64,000 nucleotides of DNA from NCBI GenBank assembly GCA_017550405.1, contig JAFZPH010000050.1, positions 1-64,000 on the forward strand, read 5' to 3'. A model generated the notes under the pieces. The model was not told the origin of the DNA. It did no database searches and saw only the letters and a list, made by a program, of their open reading frames with translations. Below are positions 26,300-34,275 of the stretch, piece after piece. The position numbers were made by a program, and so were the translations under genes. Positions within the stretch are counted from its first letter, which is position 1; each line of letters starts with the position of its first letter. Source of the stretch: Bacteroidales bacterium. Lineage in GTDB: Bacteria > Bacteroidota > Bacteroidia > Bacteroidales > P3.

Positions 26300-26635
26300 T
26301 TTAACCCAAATCGGTCATTAGGAAACCGAAAACACCTGCGGACTAACTGCCGAACCGTGCGATGCACGGGGATAAGCCCTGCCCCGTACCCTGTTCGGCC
26401 AACCCGCCCAGCACCGTGGAGCGGCAACGTTTCCCCCTCGCTACGGAGAGGGGCCGTTCAATCCTGCATCGTTATAGTATCGTTATAGCCTCGTTACTCG
26501 ATTTGATAACGGAAAACGATTCGAGAAGCAGGCAACATCGAGCCGGGATTGAACGACCCAAGAGGGTCGTGGCGTGCCGTCCGCTGAGTGCGGTCATCCG
26601 ATTGGAAAGTCGGATAATGAACGATTTGGGTTAAA
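26300..26635. repeat. 336-bp MITE-like intergenic element with 23-bp terminal inverted repeats
   Basis: The left end (26300-26322, TTTAACCCAAATCGGTCATT...) and the right end (26613-26635, ...GAACGATTTGGGTTAAA) are inverted copies matching at 20 of 23 positions. The inside is non-coding and rich in hairpins: CCGTGC-GAT-GCACGG (26355-26369) nested in CCGAAC/GTTCGG (26350-26398), an overlapping alternative ACGGGG/CCCCGT, and a 99-bp palindrome (26456-26554). The end motif recurs at 7656-7673 and, weaker, at 18405-18427. No transposase is inside. I see no clear target duplication. Confidence 0.65.
26456..26554. repeat. 99-bp imperfect palindrome, copy 1
   Basis: Starts GTTCAATCCTGCATCGTTA and ends in ATTGAAC, with internal ATCGTTATAG-type units. 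A second copy of exactly the same length with the same ends is at 50929-51027. REP-like. Confidence 0.7.
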
Positions 26636-26651
26636 ACAATGGGGAGAAATC

Positions 26652-27098
26652 CTATTTCTTATTATTCCACCCTTCAACGCGGGCAGCCCACTCCTCCTCT
26701 GTATCGGTCAACCAAATAATGCCTTCGACAAGACCAATGATGGCAGGGATGCCCGTCCAGCAGAAGATGATGTCCAGCACACCACGCAGGGTCTGACCCG
26801 TGTAGAAGTGGCCCACGCCAAAGTCACCGAGCAGGATACTCAGGATGGCGGCGGTAGTCTGCTTGGGTTTGTCCACATAGTCGGCGAGCAAAGCCTGGAC
26901 AGCCTGTTCATCGGCGAAGGAGGCGTCGGTAATCTGCATGGGCTGGCTCATGTCGACAGGCACGGCCTCGGTCAGTTCAACCATTTCGCTGTTGGTGTTC
27001 TCTTCGGCCACAGGGGTGTTGAAGGAATTCTGCGCATTGGCTACGGCAACGCCCAAGGCAAGTGCGACAATCATTGTGAGTGTTTTTTTCATTTTCAA
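26652..27098 (-). CDS. TM2 domain protein with signal peptide
   Basis: A 148-residue protein. A signal peptide (ending VANAQ) and an acidic soluble stretch (about 25-75) precede a TM2 domain: two hydrophobic helices with the family motif LLGDFGVGHFYTGQTLRGV and GIPAIIGLVEGIIWL. TM2 proteins have no settled biochemical role. ATGs at 27098 and 27092 are both possible. It is a single gene with a long AT-rich upstream region and no clear partner. Confidence 0.85.
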   Translation of the reverse strand: MKMKKTLTMIVALALGVAVANAQNSFNTPVAEENTNSEMVELTEAVPVDMSQPMQITDASFADEQAVQALLADYVDKPKQTTAAILSILLGDFGVGHFYTGQTLRGVLDIIFCWTGIPAIIGLVEGIIWLTDTEEEWAARVEGWNNKK

Positions 27099-27269
27099 CT
27101 GCCCTGATACGTGCCGGGCGCAACCTTTAATTTAGGTATAACAATTTAATTTTAAACTTATCAAATAGTCCTGGCGTGTATTTTACACCCTGCTGACTTC
27201 AGCCTAATGAATGTACAAAAATACATTTTTTTTCTCACATGCAAAGAAAAAAACAAGAACACGGGATAA

Positions 27270-27653
27270 CTACTTCTTATGGAAGACAATGCTGCTTATG
27301 GTCATTTCCTCCACTTCTCCGGGGCTAAGGAACAGGGTGATGGTGTTGTTTTCCGCACTGTAGTGGAACGTGTCTGCTATATCTTCATCAATATTCAACA
27401 CACCGGTTTCTTTGCCGTCGAAGGTGTAGGTAAACGGCAGCGTGAAGTCCTCGTCTTCGCCACCGCCCCTCAACGAAACATCCATTTTTCCAGTCGAGTC
27501 CGTTAGAAATGACATATAGTAAGTGCCATTGAATTCTCCAACGGTCACATTACCCACCCATTGGGTGCCGGTGAGTTTAACGGTGGTGTCTTTTTTGCAG
27601 GAAACTGCCAGCAGTGAAGTGGCAACAAACAGCATGACAAATAGTTTTTTCAT
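27270..27653 (-). CDS. Small predicted lipoprotein, unknown function
   Basis: A 127-residue protein with a lipoprotein signal (LLAVSCKKD, Cys near 19) and a beta-rich body (VTVGEFNGTYYMSFLTDSTG), like many small Bacteroidota lipocalin-like lipoproteins. I do not recognise a family with confidence. The start at 27653 is chosen for the signal peptide; an upstream in-frame ATG at 27683 would spoil it. It lies downstream of the sigma-factor cluster on the same strand with a 60-nt gap. Confidence 0.7.
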   Translation of the reverse strand: MKKLFVMLFVATSLLAVSCKKDTTVKLTGTQWVGNVTVGEFNGTYYMSFLTDSTGKMDVSLRGGGEDEDFTLPFTYTFDGKETGVLNIDEDIADTFHYSAENNTITLFLSPGEVEEMTISSIVFHKK

Positions 27654-27713
27654 TACATAATCCCTTGTACGTGTCGGGTGCAACCTTTTAGTTTTGTTAT
27701 TATTTAATGTGAA

Positions 27714-28322
27714 TTAAAGCCTGATACTGATACCGGTGCGCACCTGAAGGCGGAATTTCTGCACATCGAGGAAGCCGTAGGGAAATCCTGCCGACCCGGT
27801 GCCGACATTGCCGTAGATGCAGCCCCATTTCCACGGCCAGTAGGCGAAACCGAGACCGAGGGTAATGTCAAGGTCTTGCGTGGTGGAGCCTATGCGCCCG
27901 ATGGCGTAGATGTCATACCAAGGGCTGTCCGCCCCAATGAGGGGCAGCAGGTGCAGGTCTGCCTCGATGCCGAACATGGCCTGAGGTTCGTTGACATAAA
28001 CTGTACGGTTGACATAGCCTTCGTAGTTGGTTGCATATACGTGGTGTTCCCCTCGTGAAGACACATGGCAGAATCGGGAACCGGCATACACCCCCAATGT
28101 CCAGTAGCGGCCAAGATCATACATCACACGGATATCGACGCTGTTGTTGGGATGGTCGAGCAGGATGGAGTTGTTGCCGAAATAGTATCCCTTGGTGATG
28201 TTGTGGACAAATTCAGTGCCCACAGTCATTTTCTTCCAGTCAAAACCTTTCTTCTCCTGTGCCTGAGCAGCAACGGCCAGCACAAGCATCAGCAGTATTG
28301 TTAAAAAGACTCTTTTTTTCAT
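27714..28322 (-). CDS. Predicted outer-membrane beta-barrel protein
   Basis: A 202-residue protein with a signal peptide (MKKRVFLTILLMLVLAVAAQA) and alternating aromatic strands (YWTLGVYAGSRF, FGIEADLHLLPL, LDITLGLGFAYWPWKWG) ending in an amphipathic strand (RLQVRTGISIRL), as in small OmpA/OmpW-like barrels. Function unknown. The start at 28322 gives the signal peptide; the frame extends to 28379. It is probably the last gene of the cassette that starts with the sigma factor at 31004. Confidence 0.75.
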   Translation of the reverse strand: MKKRVFLTILLMLVLAVAAQAQEKKGFDWKKMTVGTEFVHNITKGYYFGNNSILLDHPNNSVDIRVMYDLGRYWTLGVYAGSRFCHVSSRGEHHVYATNYEGYVNRTVYVNEPQAMFGIEADLHLLPLIGADSPWYDIYAIGRIGSTTQDLDITLGLGFAYWPWKWGCIYGNVGTGSAGFPYGFLDVQKFRLQVRTGISIRL

Positions 28323-28389
28323 GATGAATTGTATGATTGTGTTTAAATTGACGATGTTTCTTGGTTCTAATTCCTTCATCTTTTGCTCC

Positions 28390-29835
28390 CTATAGCTGTA
28401 TCTTGAGTCCCAGTTTCATTGGGTAGAGTCCCAAGGTGCGCTCGTCGGCCAGCACGGGCACGGTGGAGAGTTGCAGAAACACGCTCCAGTTGGCCCAGCC
28501 TACGGTCAACCGCACATCGACCTTGGCGTTGACCTTGACAGACTGCTCGTCGTGGGCATCGTAGCGAATGAAACCCCACGTGGTATCGCCTGTGACAGAG
28601 CTATAGCTATCCCACGTTTTTCCGCCGTAGCCGCTGAAATGGCGCGTCAGCGTTCCCTTTGTGGTTGCCATGCCCGGTATCACTGCCACGCCGGCATGGA
28701 ATCCCTTGGTGTGGCGGCGGTCGGCATGGTAGGTGAACTGGATGGGCATTGCAAGATAGTTGGTGGTGAAACGGGTACTCCACGAGCCGGGGACTTGGTC
28801 GCGTCCCCTGTACAGCACGCCTATCTCAGGCAGGATGGTGAAGCCTGTATAGTCGTAGAGAGTGGCGTTTATCATACTGGTATGCACGGGAATGTCGGTA
28901 GCCTCGACCCACGACACGAAGGGGTGGCGCAGACTATAGCTGTTCCGCTCATAGCCGAGACCGAGACCGATGGTGTAGTGTTCGCGGGCGACAATGTCAT
29001 ACGACAGCTCCAGTTGCAAGTTGCCGAGATTGGTGCGCGCCGAGGCGGCGTCCTCCCAAGCGTTTCGCTCCCAGTAGGCCACATCGCGGTAGTCGAAAAC
29101 GTATTCCGTTCCAGCAAGGCCGTTGAGCTGGCTGGTACCCCAGTTGTGGAAGCCGGCAAGGAGGCTGAGGTGCACCCGCTCGATGGGTTTGTATCTGACC
29201 ATCGACATGCGAGTGTTGCCCAAAGTGGTCATTTCCTTTGCCGTATTATGGTCATATTCTCCATTGCGGACACCGACACGGACGATTCCATTGCCCCAAT
29301 GGGCCTCCTCGTGCAAGGGGCTGGTATAACTATAGCACCGCACGAGACCGAAGTAGGAGGCTCTCAGCCTTATTGTCTCGGCGTGGACATGCCTTTCCGT
29401 CATTACGGTGGCATGGTCGTCGGCCTGCAGCGTCAGGCTGTTATAGACAAGGGAGTCCCTGTTGTTGGCCGAGGTGAGATTGACGGTGCTGTAGTCGCAT
29501 GCCGAAATATAGAGGTTGTCGGTTTTCAGATGCAGCTCCACATTTAGCACTGTAGGATAGCTTGTTATCAATATATCGCCATATCCGAAATCGGAGTCCC
29601 ACACTCTCATTATCCCATCGGGCAGGGTGGCAGTGTCGTCTGCGGTGCAGAGATGAAAGACCACATAGTCGTCCACGTCCTGCACAACATTGACACGCCC
29701 ATTGCCAAACACACTAACAACAAGGCTTCGGTAGTGCGACACATTGAGCGGCTGCACCATTCTCACAGGCTGATATTGCGCCATGGCAGTGAGCCCTGCT
29801 ATAGCAAACATGATTAATATGAGCGTCTTTTTCAT
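28390..29835 (-). CDS. Two-part surface protein: DUF2807-like domain plus outer-membrane barrel
   Basis: A 481-residue protein with a signal peptide (ending LTAMAQ). Residues about 30-170 form short beta repeats (LHLKTDNLYISACDYSTVNL, SLTLQADDHATV, ETIRLRASYFGLV) like the DUF2807 right-handed beta fold. The rest looks like a beta barrel with paired aromatic strands and a final strand KLGLKIQL. Such genes often sit beside ECF sigma factors and anti-sigma genes in Bacteroidota; here it follows the putative anti-sigma gene by 34 nt. Function unknown. Confidence 0.75.
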   Translation of the reverse strand: MKKTLILIMFAIAGLTAMAQYQPVRMVQPLNVSHYRSLVVSVFGNGRVNVVQDVDDYVVFHLCTADDTATLPDGIMRVWDSDFGYGDILITSYPTVLNVELHLKTDNLYISACDYSTVNLTSANNRDSLVYNSLTLQADDHATVMTERHVHAETIRLRASYFGLVRCYSYTSPLHEEAHWGNGIVRVGVRNGEYDHNTAKEMTTLGNTRMSMVRYKPIERVHLSLLAGFHNWGTSQLNGLAGTEYVFDYRDVAYWERNAWEDAASARTNLGNLQLELSYDIVAREHYTIGLGLGYERNSYSLRHPFVSWVEATDIPVHTSMINATLYDYTGFTILPEIGVLYRGRDQVPGSWSTRFTTNYLAMPIQFTYHADRRHTKGFHAGVAVIPGMATTKGTLTRHFSGYGGKTWDSYSSVTGDTTWGFIRYDAHDEQSVKVNAKVDVRLTVGWANWSVFLQLSTVPVLADERTLGLYPMKLGLKIQL

Positions 29836-29869
29836 TGCTTTATATGTATTGATTCTGTTCTATTATTTT

Positions 29870-30487
29870 CTATAGACTGGCCAGGACTGGCTCGAAGAGG
29901 GTTTCGGTGAGCGACTTGCGCTTGGGGGTGCCGTATTGCACCAGCCGCGTGGTATAGACTGTCAGGGTGTCGGTGGCTGACTGCCGGTTGGGCCATACGG
30001 TTTCTCGTGGGGAAGGAACTTGGGCCAGAAGGGTTTCGTCAGCGGCCACCTCCGCCACTGCCACAGGAACAATAAACTTTGGCGATTCCTCTATCTGTGC
30101 CGCCACACGGCTTTCGACATCCTTTTGAGCCGGAGACTCGGCTATAAGGGTTGGGGTTTTCGGAGTATTCTGAATAATCGGAATACTCTGGGTACTCTGA
30201 ATACTCTGAGTTTTCTGATTATTCCGAGGTCCTTGGGCCGCTTTGGCAAGCTGTGGAGTGGCGGGCTGTGCGGGCCATTGCCACACTGCCACGGCAGCCA
30301 CTATGAGCACTGCGGCCACAGCGGCGACCCGTCGCCATAGGTGCAATGGCCGTACCTCGGCTTTACGTGTGCTTTGCATGGCACGCCGCATCTCGTCCTC
30401 GCTGATGAGGCTGCGCCCCTCCAGCGCACGGCTCTGCTTCTGCCATAGCCGTTGCATTTCATCCAAATCGAAATCAGTCCTTTTCAT
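29870..30487 (-). CDS. Putative membrane anti-sigma factor
   Basis: A 205-residue protein with a cytoplasmic N-terminus of about 50 residues (DLDEMQRLWQKQSRAL), one transmembrane helix (VAAVAAVLIVAAVAVWQW, about 53-70) and a periplasmic tail containing a Gln/Ser/Thr-rich repeat (QKTQSIQSTQSIPIIQNTPK). No zinc anti-sigma motif (HxxxCxxC) is visible. Its start overlaps the end of the ECF sigma gene by 14 nt, so the two are co-translated. The role as anti-sigma is inferred from order and topology. Confidence 0.7.
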   Translation of the reverse strand: MKRTDFDLDEMQRLWQKQSRALEGRSLISEDEMRRAMQSTRKAEVRPLHLWRRVAAVAAVLIVAAVAVWQWPAQPATPQLAKAAQGPRNNQKTQSIQSTQSIPIIQNTPKTPTLIAESPAQKDVESRVAAQIEESPKFIVPVAVAEVAADETLLAQVPSPRETVWPNRQSATDTLTVYTTRLVQYGTPKRKSLTETLFEPVLASL

Positions 30488-31004
30488 ATTGCGCCATTCT
30501 TTTAAGTTTCTCTTTTACTCGGAACATCTTTATCCTTACGTTCCCCTCCGAGATGCCCAACACCTCGGCCATCTCCTTCCCGCTCACATTGTCTATATAT
30601 AGGTATACCAACTTCTGCTCCTCGTCATCCAGCCGGTGTATCAACTCATACATCCTGTCCAGCTGGCGGCTGTCGTCCTCGCCCACATAGCGTTCGGCCA
30701 TCTGTGGAGTCAGCTCCTCGGTGAGAGGCAACCGCTCGTTCCTGTGGTAGTACTGGATGCCGGTATTCAGTGCCACCTTATATATCCAGGTGCTCTCTTT
30801 GCTCTCTTTCCTGAACCCCTCGTATCCCCGCCACAGGTTGCACAGGATATCCTGCTTCAGGTCCTCCACCTCGTCGCGACGCTGGCGTGTGAAGGCAAGG
30901 CACACCTTGTATATCAGTGCCTCGTTGCGCTTCACCATGGCCATAAACGCCTCTTCGGTACCCGGCTGTCCGCCGCTGTCGCTATGTGTTTTCCTGTGTA
31001 TCAT
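30474..31004 (-). CDS. ECF-type RNA polymerase sigma factor
   Basis: A 176-residue sigma-70 family factor. Region 2 is seen as YKVCLAFTRQRRDEVEDLKQDILCNLW, followed by the core-binding STWIYKVALN, and region 4 as LVYLYIDNVSGKEMAEVLGISEGNVRIKMFR, a helix-turn-helix. There is no region 3, as expected for extracytoplasmic-function factors. A TATCTTTGC box lies just upstream. It heads the minus-strand cassette: sigma, membrane anti-sigma, barrel proteins. Its regulon cannot be told. Confidence 0.93.
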   Translation of the reverse strand: MIHRKTHSDSGGQPGTEEAFMAMVKRNEALIYKVCLAFTRQRRDEVEDLKQDILCNLWRGYEGFRKESKESTWIYKVALNTGIQYYHRNERLPLTEELTPQMAERYVGEDDSRQLDRMYELIHRLDDEEQKLVYLYIDNVSGKEMAEVLGISEGNVRIKMFRVKEKLKRMAQYEKD

Positions 31005-31114
31005 CTGCCTGTATTAGATGCAAAGATACCGAAAATGTTACAATCGCACGAAAAAAATCATGTAGGTTCAATAAAAAAAGATATTTGGCGTTATGGACAG
31101 AAAACTATTGTACT

Positions 31115-31564
31115 ATGCTACAGACAGGAACCAAGGCCCCTTATTTCGAGGGCTACGACGAGAACGGGAACAAGATTTCCCTGACCGACTTTGCAGGCAA
31201 AAAACTGGTGCTTTATTTCTATCCCAAGGACAGCACGCCCGGCTGCACTGCCGAGGCCTGCGACTTGAGAGACAATTACGAGCGTTTTATGGCACTGGGC
31301 TATGCCGTGGTGGGCGTGAGCCGCGATTCGGCGGCATCGCACCAGCGTTTCAAAGAGAAATACCAGCTGCCTTTTCCACTCATTGCCGACACCGATTTGA
31401 CGATTCTGAAGGCCTACGAGGCCTGGGGAACAAAGAAGATGTATGGCCGCGAGACCGAGGGCACGCTGCGCACGACGTATGTCATCGACGAGCAGGGGGT
31501 GATTGTGGATGCTATCGGCAAGGTGGACACAAAGAACCACTCGGCCCAACTGCTCAAAGACTGA
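31115..31564 (+). CDS. bcp: Thiol-dependent peroxiredoxin, Bcp/PrxQ type
   Basis: A 149-residue peroxidase reducing H2O2 and organic peroxides with thioredoxin as donor. The peroxidatic Cys is C44 in KDSTPGCTAEAC and the resolving Cys is C49, five residues later, as in atypical 2-Cys PrxQ proteins. The longer open frame back to 30986 runs through the promoter of the divergent sigma gene, so the ATG at 31115 is taken. The ZIP transporter follows 22 nt later on the same strand. Confidence 0.93.
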   Translation: MLQTGTKAPYFEGYDENGNKISLTDFAGKKLVLYFYPKDSTPGCTAEACDLRDNYERFMALGYAVVGVSRDSAASHQRFKEKYQLPFPLIADTDLTILKAYEAWGTKKMYGRETEGTLRTTYVIDEQGVIVDAIGKVDTKNHSAQLLKD

Positions 31565-31586
31565 CCCTTAACACCACGGACCGGAT

Positions 31587-32336
31587 ATGATGACACAGGT
31601 ATGGCTGAGTGCCGCAGGACTGAGTCTGGCCACGGTGATAGGCGCACTGATAGGCTTCGGAATCAAAGAGCTGCCCCACAAGTGGAATGATGCGGTGCTG
31701 GGTTTCTGCGCCGGCATCATGCTGGCGGCGGCAACGCTGGGACTAATCGTGCCAGCGGTGGAACAGGCAGGTGCCACAGGCTGGTGGCTGCCACTGATAG
31801 GTGTGGCGGTGGGTGCCCTGTTTCTGAATGTGCTGGACTGGGTGACACCTCACATGCACAAGATTACCGGCCTCGACCAGGAGGAACACCGGAATAACGC
31901 TTCCATCAACCGCATACTGCTGTTTGTCATGGCCATAGCCCTGCATAAACTGCCCGAGGGTATGGCTGCTGGCGTAGGTTTCAACGCCGAAGAGACGGCG
32001 GATGCCTGGGCGGTGACGCTGGGCATTGCGCTGCAGAACATCCCCGAGGGGATGGTGGTGATTGCCCCTCTGCTGCTTGCCGGGGTGAAAAAATGGCGCG
32101 CCTTTGTCATCTCGCTGGCCATCGCGCTGCTGGAGGTGGTAGGGGTATGGATTGGTTACGGCATGGGTGCCATTTCCACCTACCTGCTGCCTGTGATGCT
32201 GGCCTTTGCCGGTGGCGCCATGCTGTATGTGGTGAGCGACGAGATGATTCCCGAGACGCACGCCCACGGCTACCAGAAACTGGCCACCTATTCGTTGATT
32301 GCAGGATTTATGGTTTTGGCATTAATGATGAATTGA
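31587..32336 (+). CDS. ZIP-family metal transporter
   Basis: A metal importer (zinc or iron class) with eight predicted helices in 249 residues. The signature metal-binding motifs are present in helices 4 and 5: ALHKLPEGMAAG and LQNIPEGMVV, as in ZupT/ZIP proteins. The cytoplasmic loop carries HMHKITGLDQEEHRNN. It begins 22 nt after bcp and ends 9 nt before the metallophosphoesterase, so the three may form one transcript. Confidence 0.9.
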   Translation: MMTQVWLSAAGLSLATVIGALIGFGIKELPHKWNDAVLGFCAGIMLAAATLGLIVPAVEQAGATGWWLPLIGVAVGALFLNVLDWVTPHMHKITGLDQEEHRNNASINRILLFVMAIALHKLPEGMAAGVGFNAEETADAWAVTLGIALQNIPEGMVVIAPLLLAGVKKWRAFVISLAIALLEVVGVWIGYGMGAISTYLLPVMLAFAGGAMLYVVSDEMIPETHAHGYQKLATYSLIAGFMVLALMMN

Positions 32337-32345
32337 TACTAGTTT

Positions 32346-33335
32346 ATGTACACTGAGGTTATTTCCGTAGTTGTTATTCTGGGTGTGTGCTGGGTGGCAC
32401 TGGCTGTGCTTGATGTGGCAGTGGCGGGACTGCTGGCATGGATTCTAGGTCTGTCGTTCAAGCGGTGTTTTGCCTGGGGACTGCTTTCGCTTGCGGTGCC
32501 TGTGCTGTTGATGGGCTATGGCATTCTGATAGAGAGGAACTGCGTGCGTGTCAAAACCGTAGAGGTGGCCTTTGACAATCTGCCCAAGGCTTTCGACGGC
32601 TACACTATCGTTCAGCTGAGCGACATCCATTCGCGGTCGTTCCGCTACCGCACAGGTACGCTGCAGCGGATGGTGGATAAGGTGAACCGTCTTGACGCCG
32701 ACTTGATAGCCTTTACCGGAGATATTGTCACCATCTCGCCCAAGGAGCTGGATGCCACAGAAGAAGCCCTGCGCAGGCTGAAAGCCCGCGACGGCGTGGT
32801 GTCGATACTGGGCAACCACGACTACTGCCCATACATCAACCGGAGCGACAGCACAAAGAGTCCCGAGGAGGGCAAAGCGGAGGTAATAGCCCGCGAAAGG
32901 GCGATGGGTTGGCGACTGCTGATGAACGAACATTGGGTGCTGCACCATGGGGACGACTCGATAGCCATTGTGGGGGTGGAGAATACGAGCACCTCGCCGC
33001 ATTTCCCCAAACGGGGAGACCTATACAAGGCCATGCACGGCACGGAGGGCATGTTCCACATCCTGCTAAGCCACGACCCGACGCATTGGGACATGGGGGT
33101 GATAGGCAAAGACATTCCGCTCACCCTGTCGGGACATACGCACGCGATGCAGTTCTCGCTGCTGGGTTGGAGCCCGATAGGACATTTCTACAAACAGTCG
33201 AAAGGGCTGTACCGGAAAGGGAACCAACAACTGTATATCAACATAGGACTGGGCGAGACCATCTTTCCCGCCCGCGTTGGGGCAACGCCCGAGATAACAC
33301 GGATTGTGCTGAAAAGTGGCAAGAAGCAAAACTGA
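32346..33335 (+). CDS. Membrane-anchored metallophosphoesterase (YkuE-like)
   Basis: A 329-residue calcineurin-type phosphoesterase. Two or three N-terminal hydrophobic helices (to about 65) precede the catalytic domain, whose five blocks are all present: LSDIHSRS, TGDIV, LGNHDYC, LLSHDP and SGHTHAM. These bind a dimetal centre. The nearest characterised type is YkuE/LpxG-like membrane-side phosphatases; the substrate is unknown. It converges with the glycosylase gene at 33339, only 3 nt away, with no visible terminator between them. Confidence 0.9.
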   Translation: MYTEVISVVVILGVCWVALAVLDVAVAGLLAWILGLSFKRCFAWGLLSLAVPVLLMGYGILIERNCVRVKTVEVAFDNLPKAFDGYTIVQLSDIHSRSFRYRTGTLQRMVDKVNRLDADLIAFTGDIVTISPKELDATEEALRRLKARDGVVSILGNHDYCPYINRSDSTKSPEEGKAEVIARERAMGWRLLMNEHWVLHHGDDSIAIVGVENTSTSPHFPKRGDLYKAMHGTEGMFHILLSHDPTHWDMGVIGKDIPLTLSGHTHAMQFSLLGWSPIGHFYKQSKGLYRKGNQQLYINIGLGETIFPARVGATPEITRIVLKSGKKQN

Positions 33336-33338
33336 CAC

Positions 33339-33953
33339 TCACAGACACCCTACCTGCTGCATCATGGCGCGATAGTAGCGGGCTTTTTCTTCTATCTTCA
33401 TGGGGAAGGCGCGCGAGGATGAGGGCATCCGCCAAAGGTGCATCTCGCGGCCAGCAATGACGAAGGAGCTCGTCTCTCCCATTCGTGGCACTGTCGCACC
33501 ATAATCCTCACAAAGGGTTTCGGCAGATTTCTGACCAGTGCAGACTATATCATGGCAGAGGGGAATGGATTGCAACAAGGCAGGGATGTCGTTTTTTTGC
33601 ACCACTTCGAGATATTTGTCGGAGGCGTTGCCCTTAAGCCGACGCACAGCCTGGGCGGTGTCGAAAATGGCGATGCCCTGCCGCAGCAACAACTGGACTA
33701 TCTCGTCCTTGCGGAACGTCTTGTTCGGGACATCAACCAAGCGGGAAGCATCATTGTAAAAGACAAGCCCGAAGATTTCCCACATCATATTGGTGCGGTT
33801 GGGATAGAAGAAGTCCATGCACCAGCGCGCCTGTGGAGGCGGGAAGCTGCCGAGCATCAATAGCCTTGCCTGCGGAGGCAGGAAGGGATGGAGAGGATGG
33901 TGCTCGACGGGAGACAGCGGAAGGGTGTCACCCTTCGTGGCGGCTGGCGACAT
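33339..33953 (-). CDS. Uracil-DNA-glycosylase superfamily protein (HDG-like)
   Basis: A 204-residue protein of the uracil/hypoxanthine-DNA glycosylase superfamily, removing deaminated bases from DNA. The N-terminal motif LLMLGSFPPPQA, followed by FFYPNRTNMMWEIFG, matches family 6 glycosylases (HDG), and the C-terminal motif is LWRMPSSSRAF. It overlaps the end of the small upstream gene (33928-34179) by 26 nt, which suggests co-translation. It converges with the metallophosphoesterase. Confidence 0.88.
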   Translation of the reverse strand: MSPAATKGDTLPLSPVEHHPLHPFLPPQARLLMLGSFPPPQARWCMDFFYPNRTNMMWEIFGLVFYNDASRLVDVPNKTFRKDEIVQLLLRQGIAIFDTAQAVRRLKGNASDKYLEVVQKNDIPALLQSIPLCHDIVCTGQKSAETLCEDYGATVPRMGETSSFVIAGREMHLWRMPSSSRAFPMKIEEKARYYRAMMQQVGCL

Positions 33954-34179
33954 AGCTGATTTCGGATAGGTCGAGGTCTATGTCGCCCTCGTCGTTGTTG
34001 GTGATGAAGGAGTCGATGGGATAGGTGGCATAATCCTTGCTAAGCGAGGAGGGGTTGGCAAGGGTGACTTCGAGCGTTTTCTTGTTGATGGCCAGGACAC
34101 ATCCTGTATAGGCTTCGGGTTCGTCGAGCACGTCGCAGAGCACATTGGCAATTCTGTCTTCTAAATCGGTATCTGACAT
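33928..34179 (-). CDS. Small acidic conserved protein, unknown function
   Basis: An 83-residue acidic protein (MSDTDLEDRIANVLCDVLDE..., ending SYVASRHEG) without signal peptide. The ATG at 34179 is used because the frame further upstream runs through the promoter. It heads a two-gene unit with the glycosylase (26-nt overlap). I do not recognise a family. Confidence 0.65.
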   Translation of the reverse strand: MSDTDLEDRIANVLCDVLDEPEAYTGCVLAINKKTLEVTLANPSSLSKDYATYPIDSFITNNDEGDIDLDLSEISYVASRHEG

Positions 34180-34213
34180 AGTAGTGATGTTTTTTAGTTT
34201 TACTTTCGACTTG

Positions 34214-34261
34214 CAAAGATACGAATAAAAATTGAAATTCAATTTTTTTTTTGTATCTTTG
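34214..34261. promoter_or_regulatory. Divergent promoter pair
   Basis: Plus strand: TTG (34232-34234), 19 nt, TATCTTTG (34254-34261), serving the hydrolase gene. Minus strand: TATCTTTG (34221-34214) with TTG 18 nt upstream (34242-34240), serving the 34179 gene. The two overlap. Confidence 0.75.
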
Positions 34262-34275
34262 CACCACAAATAATC

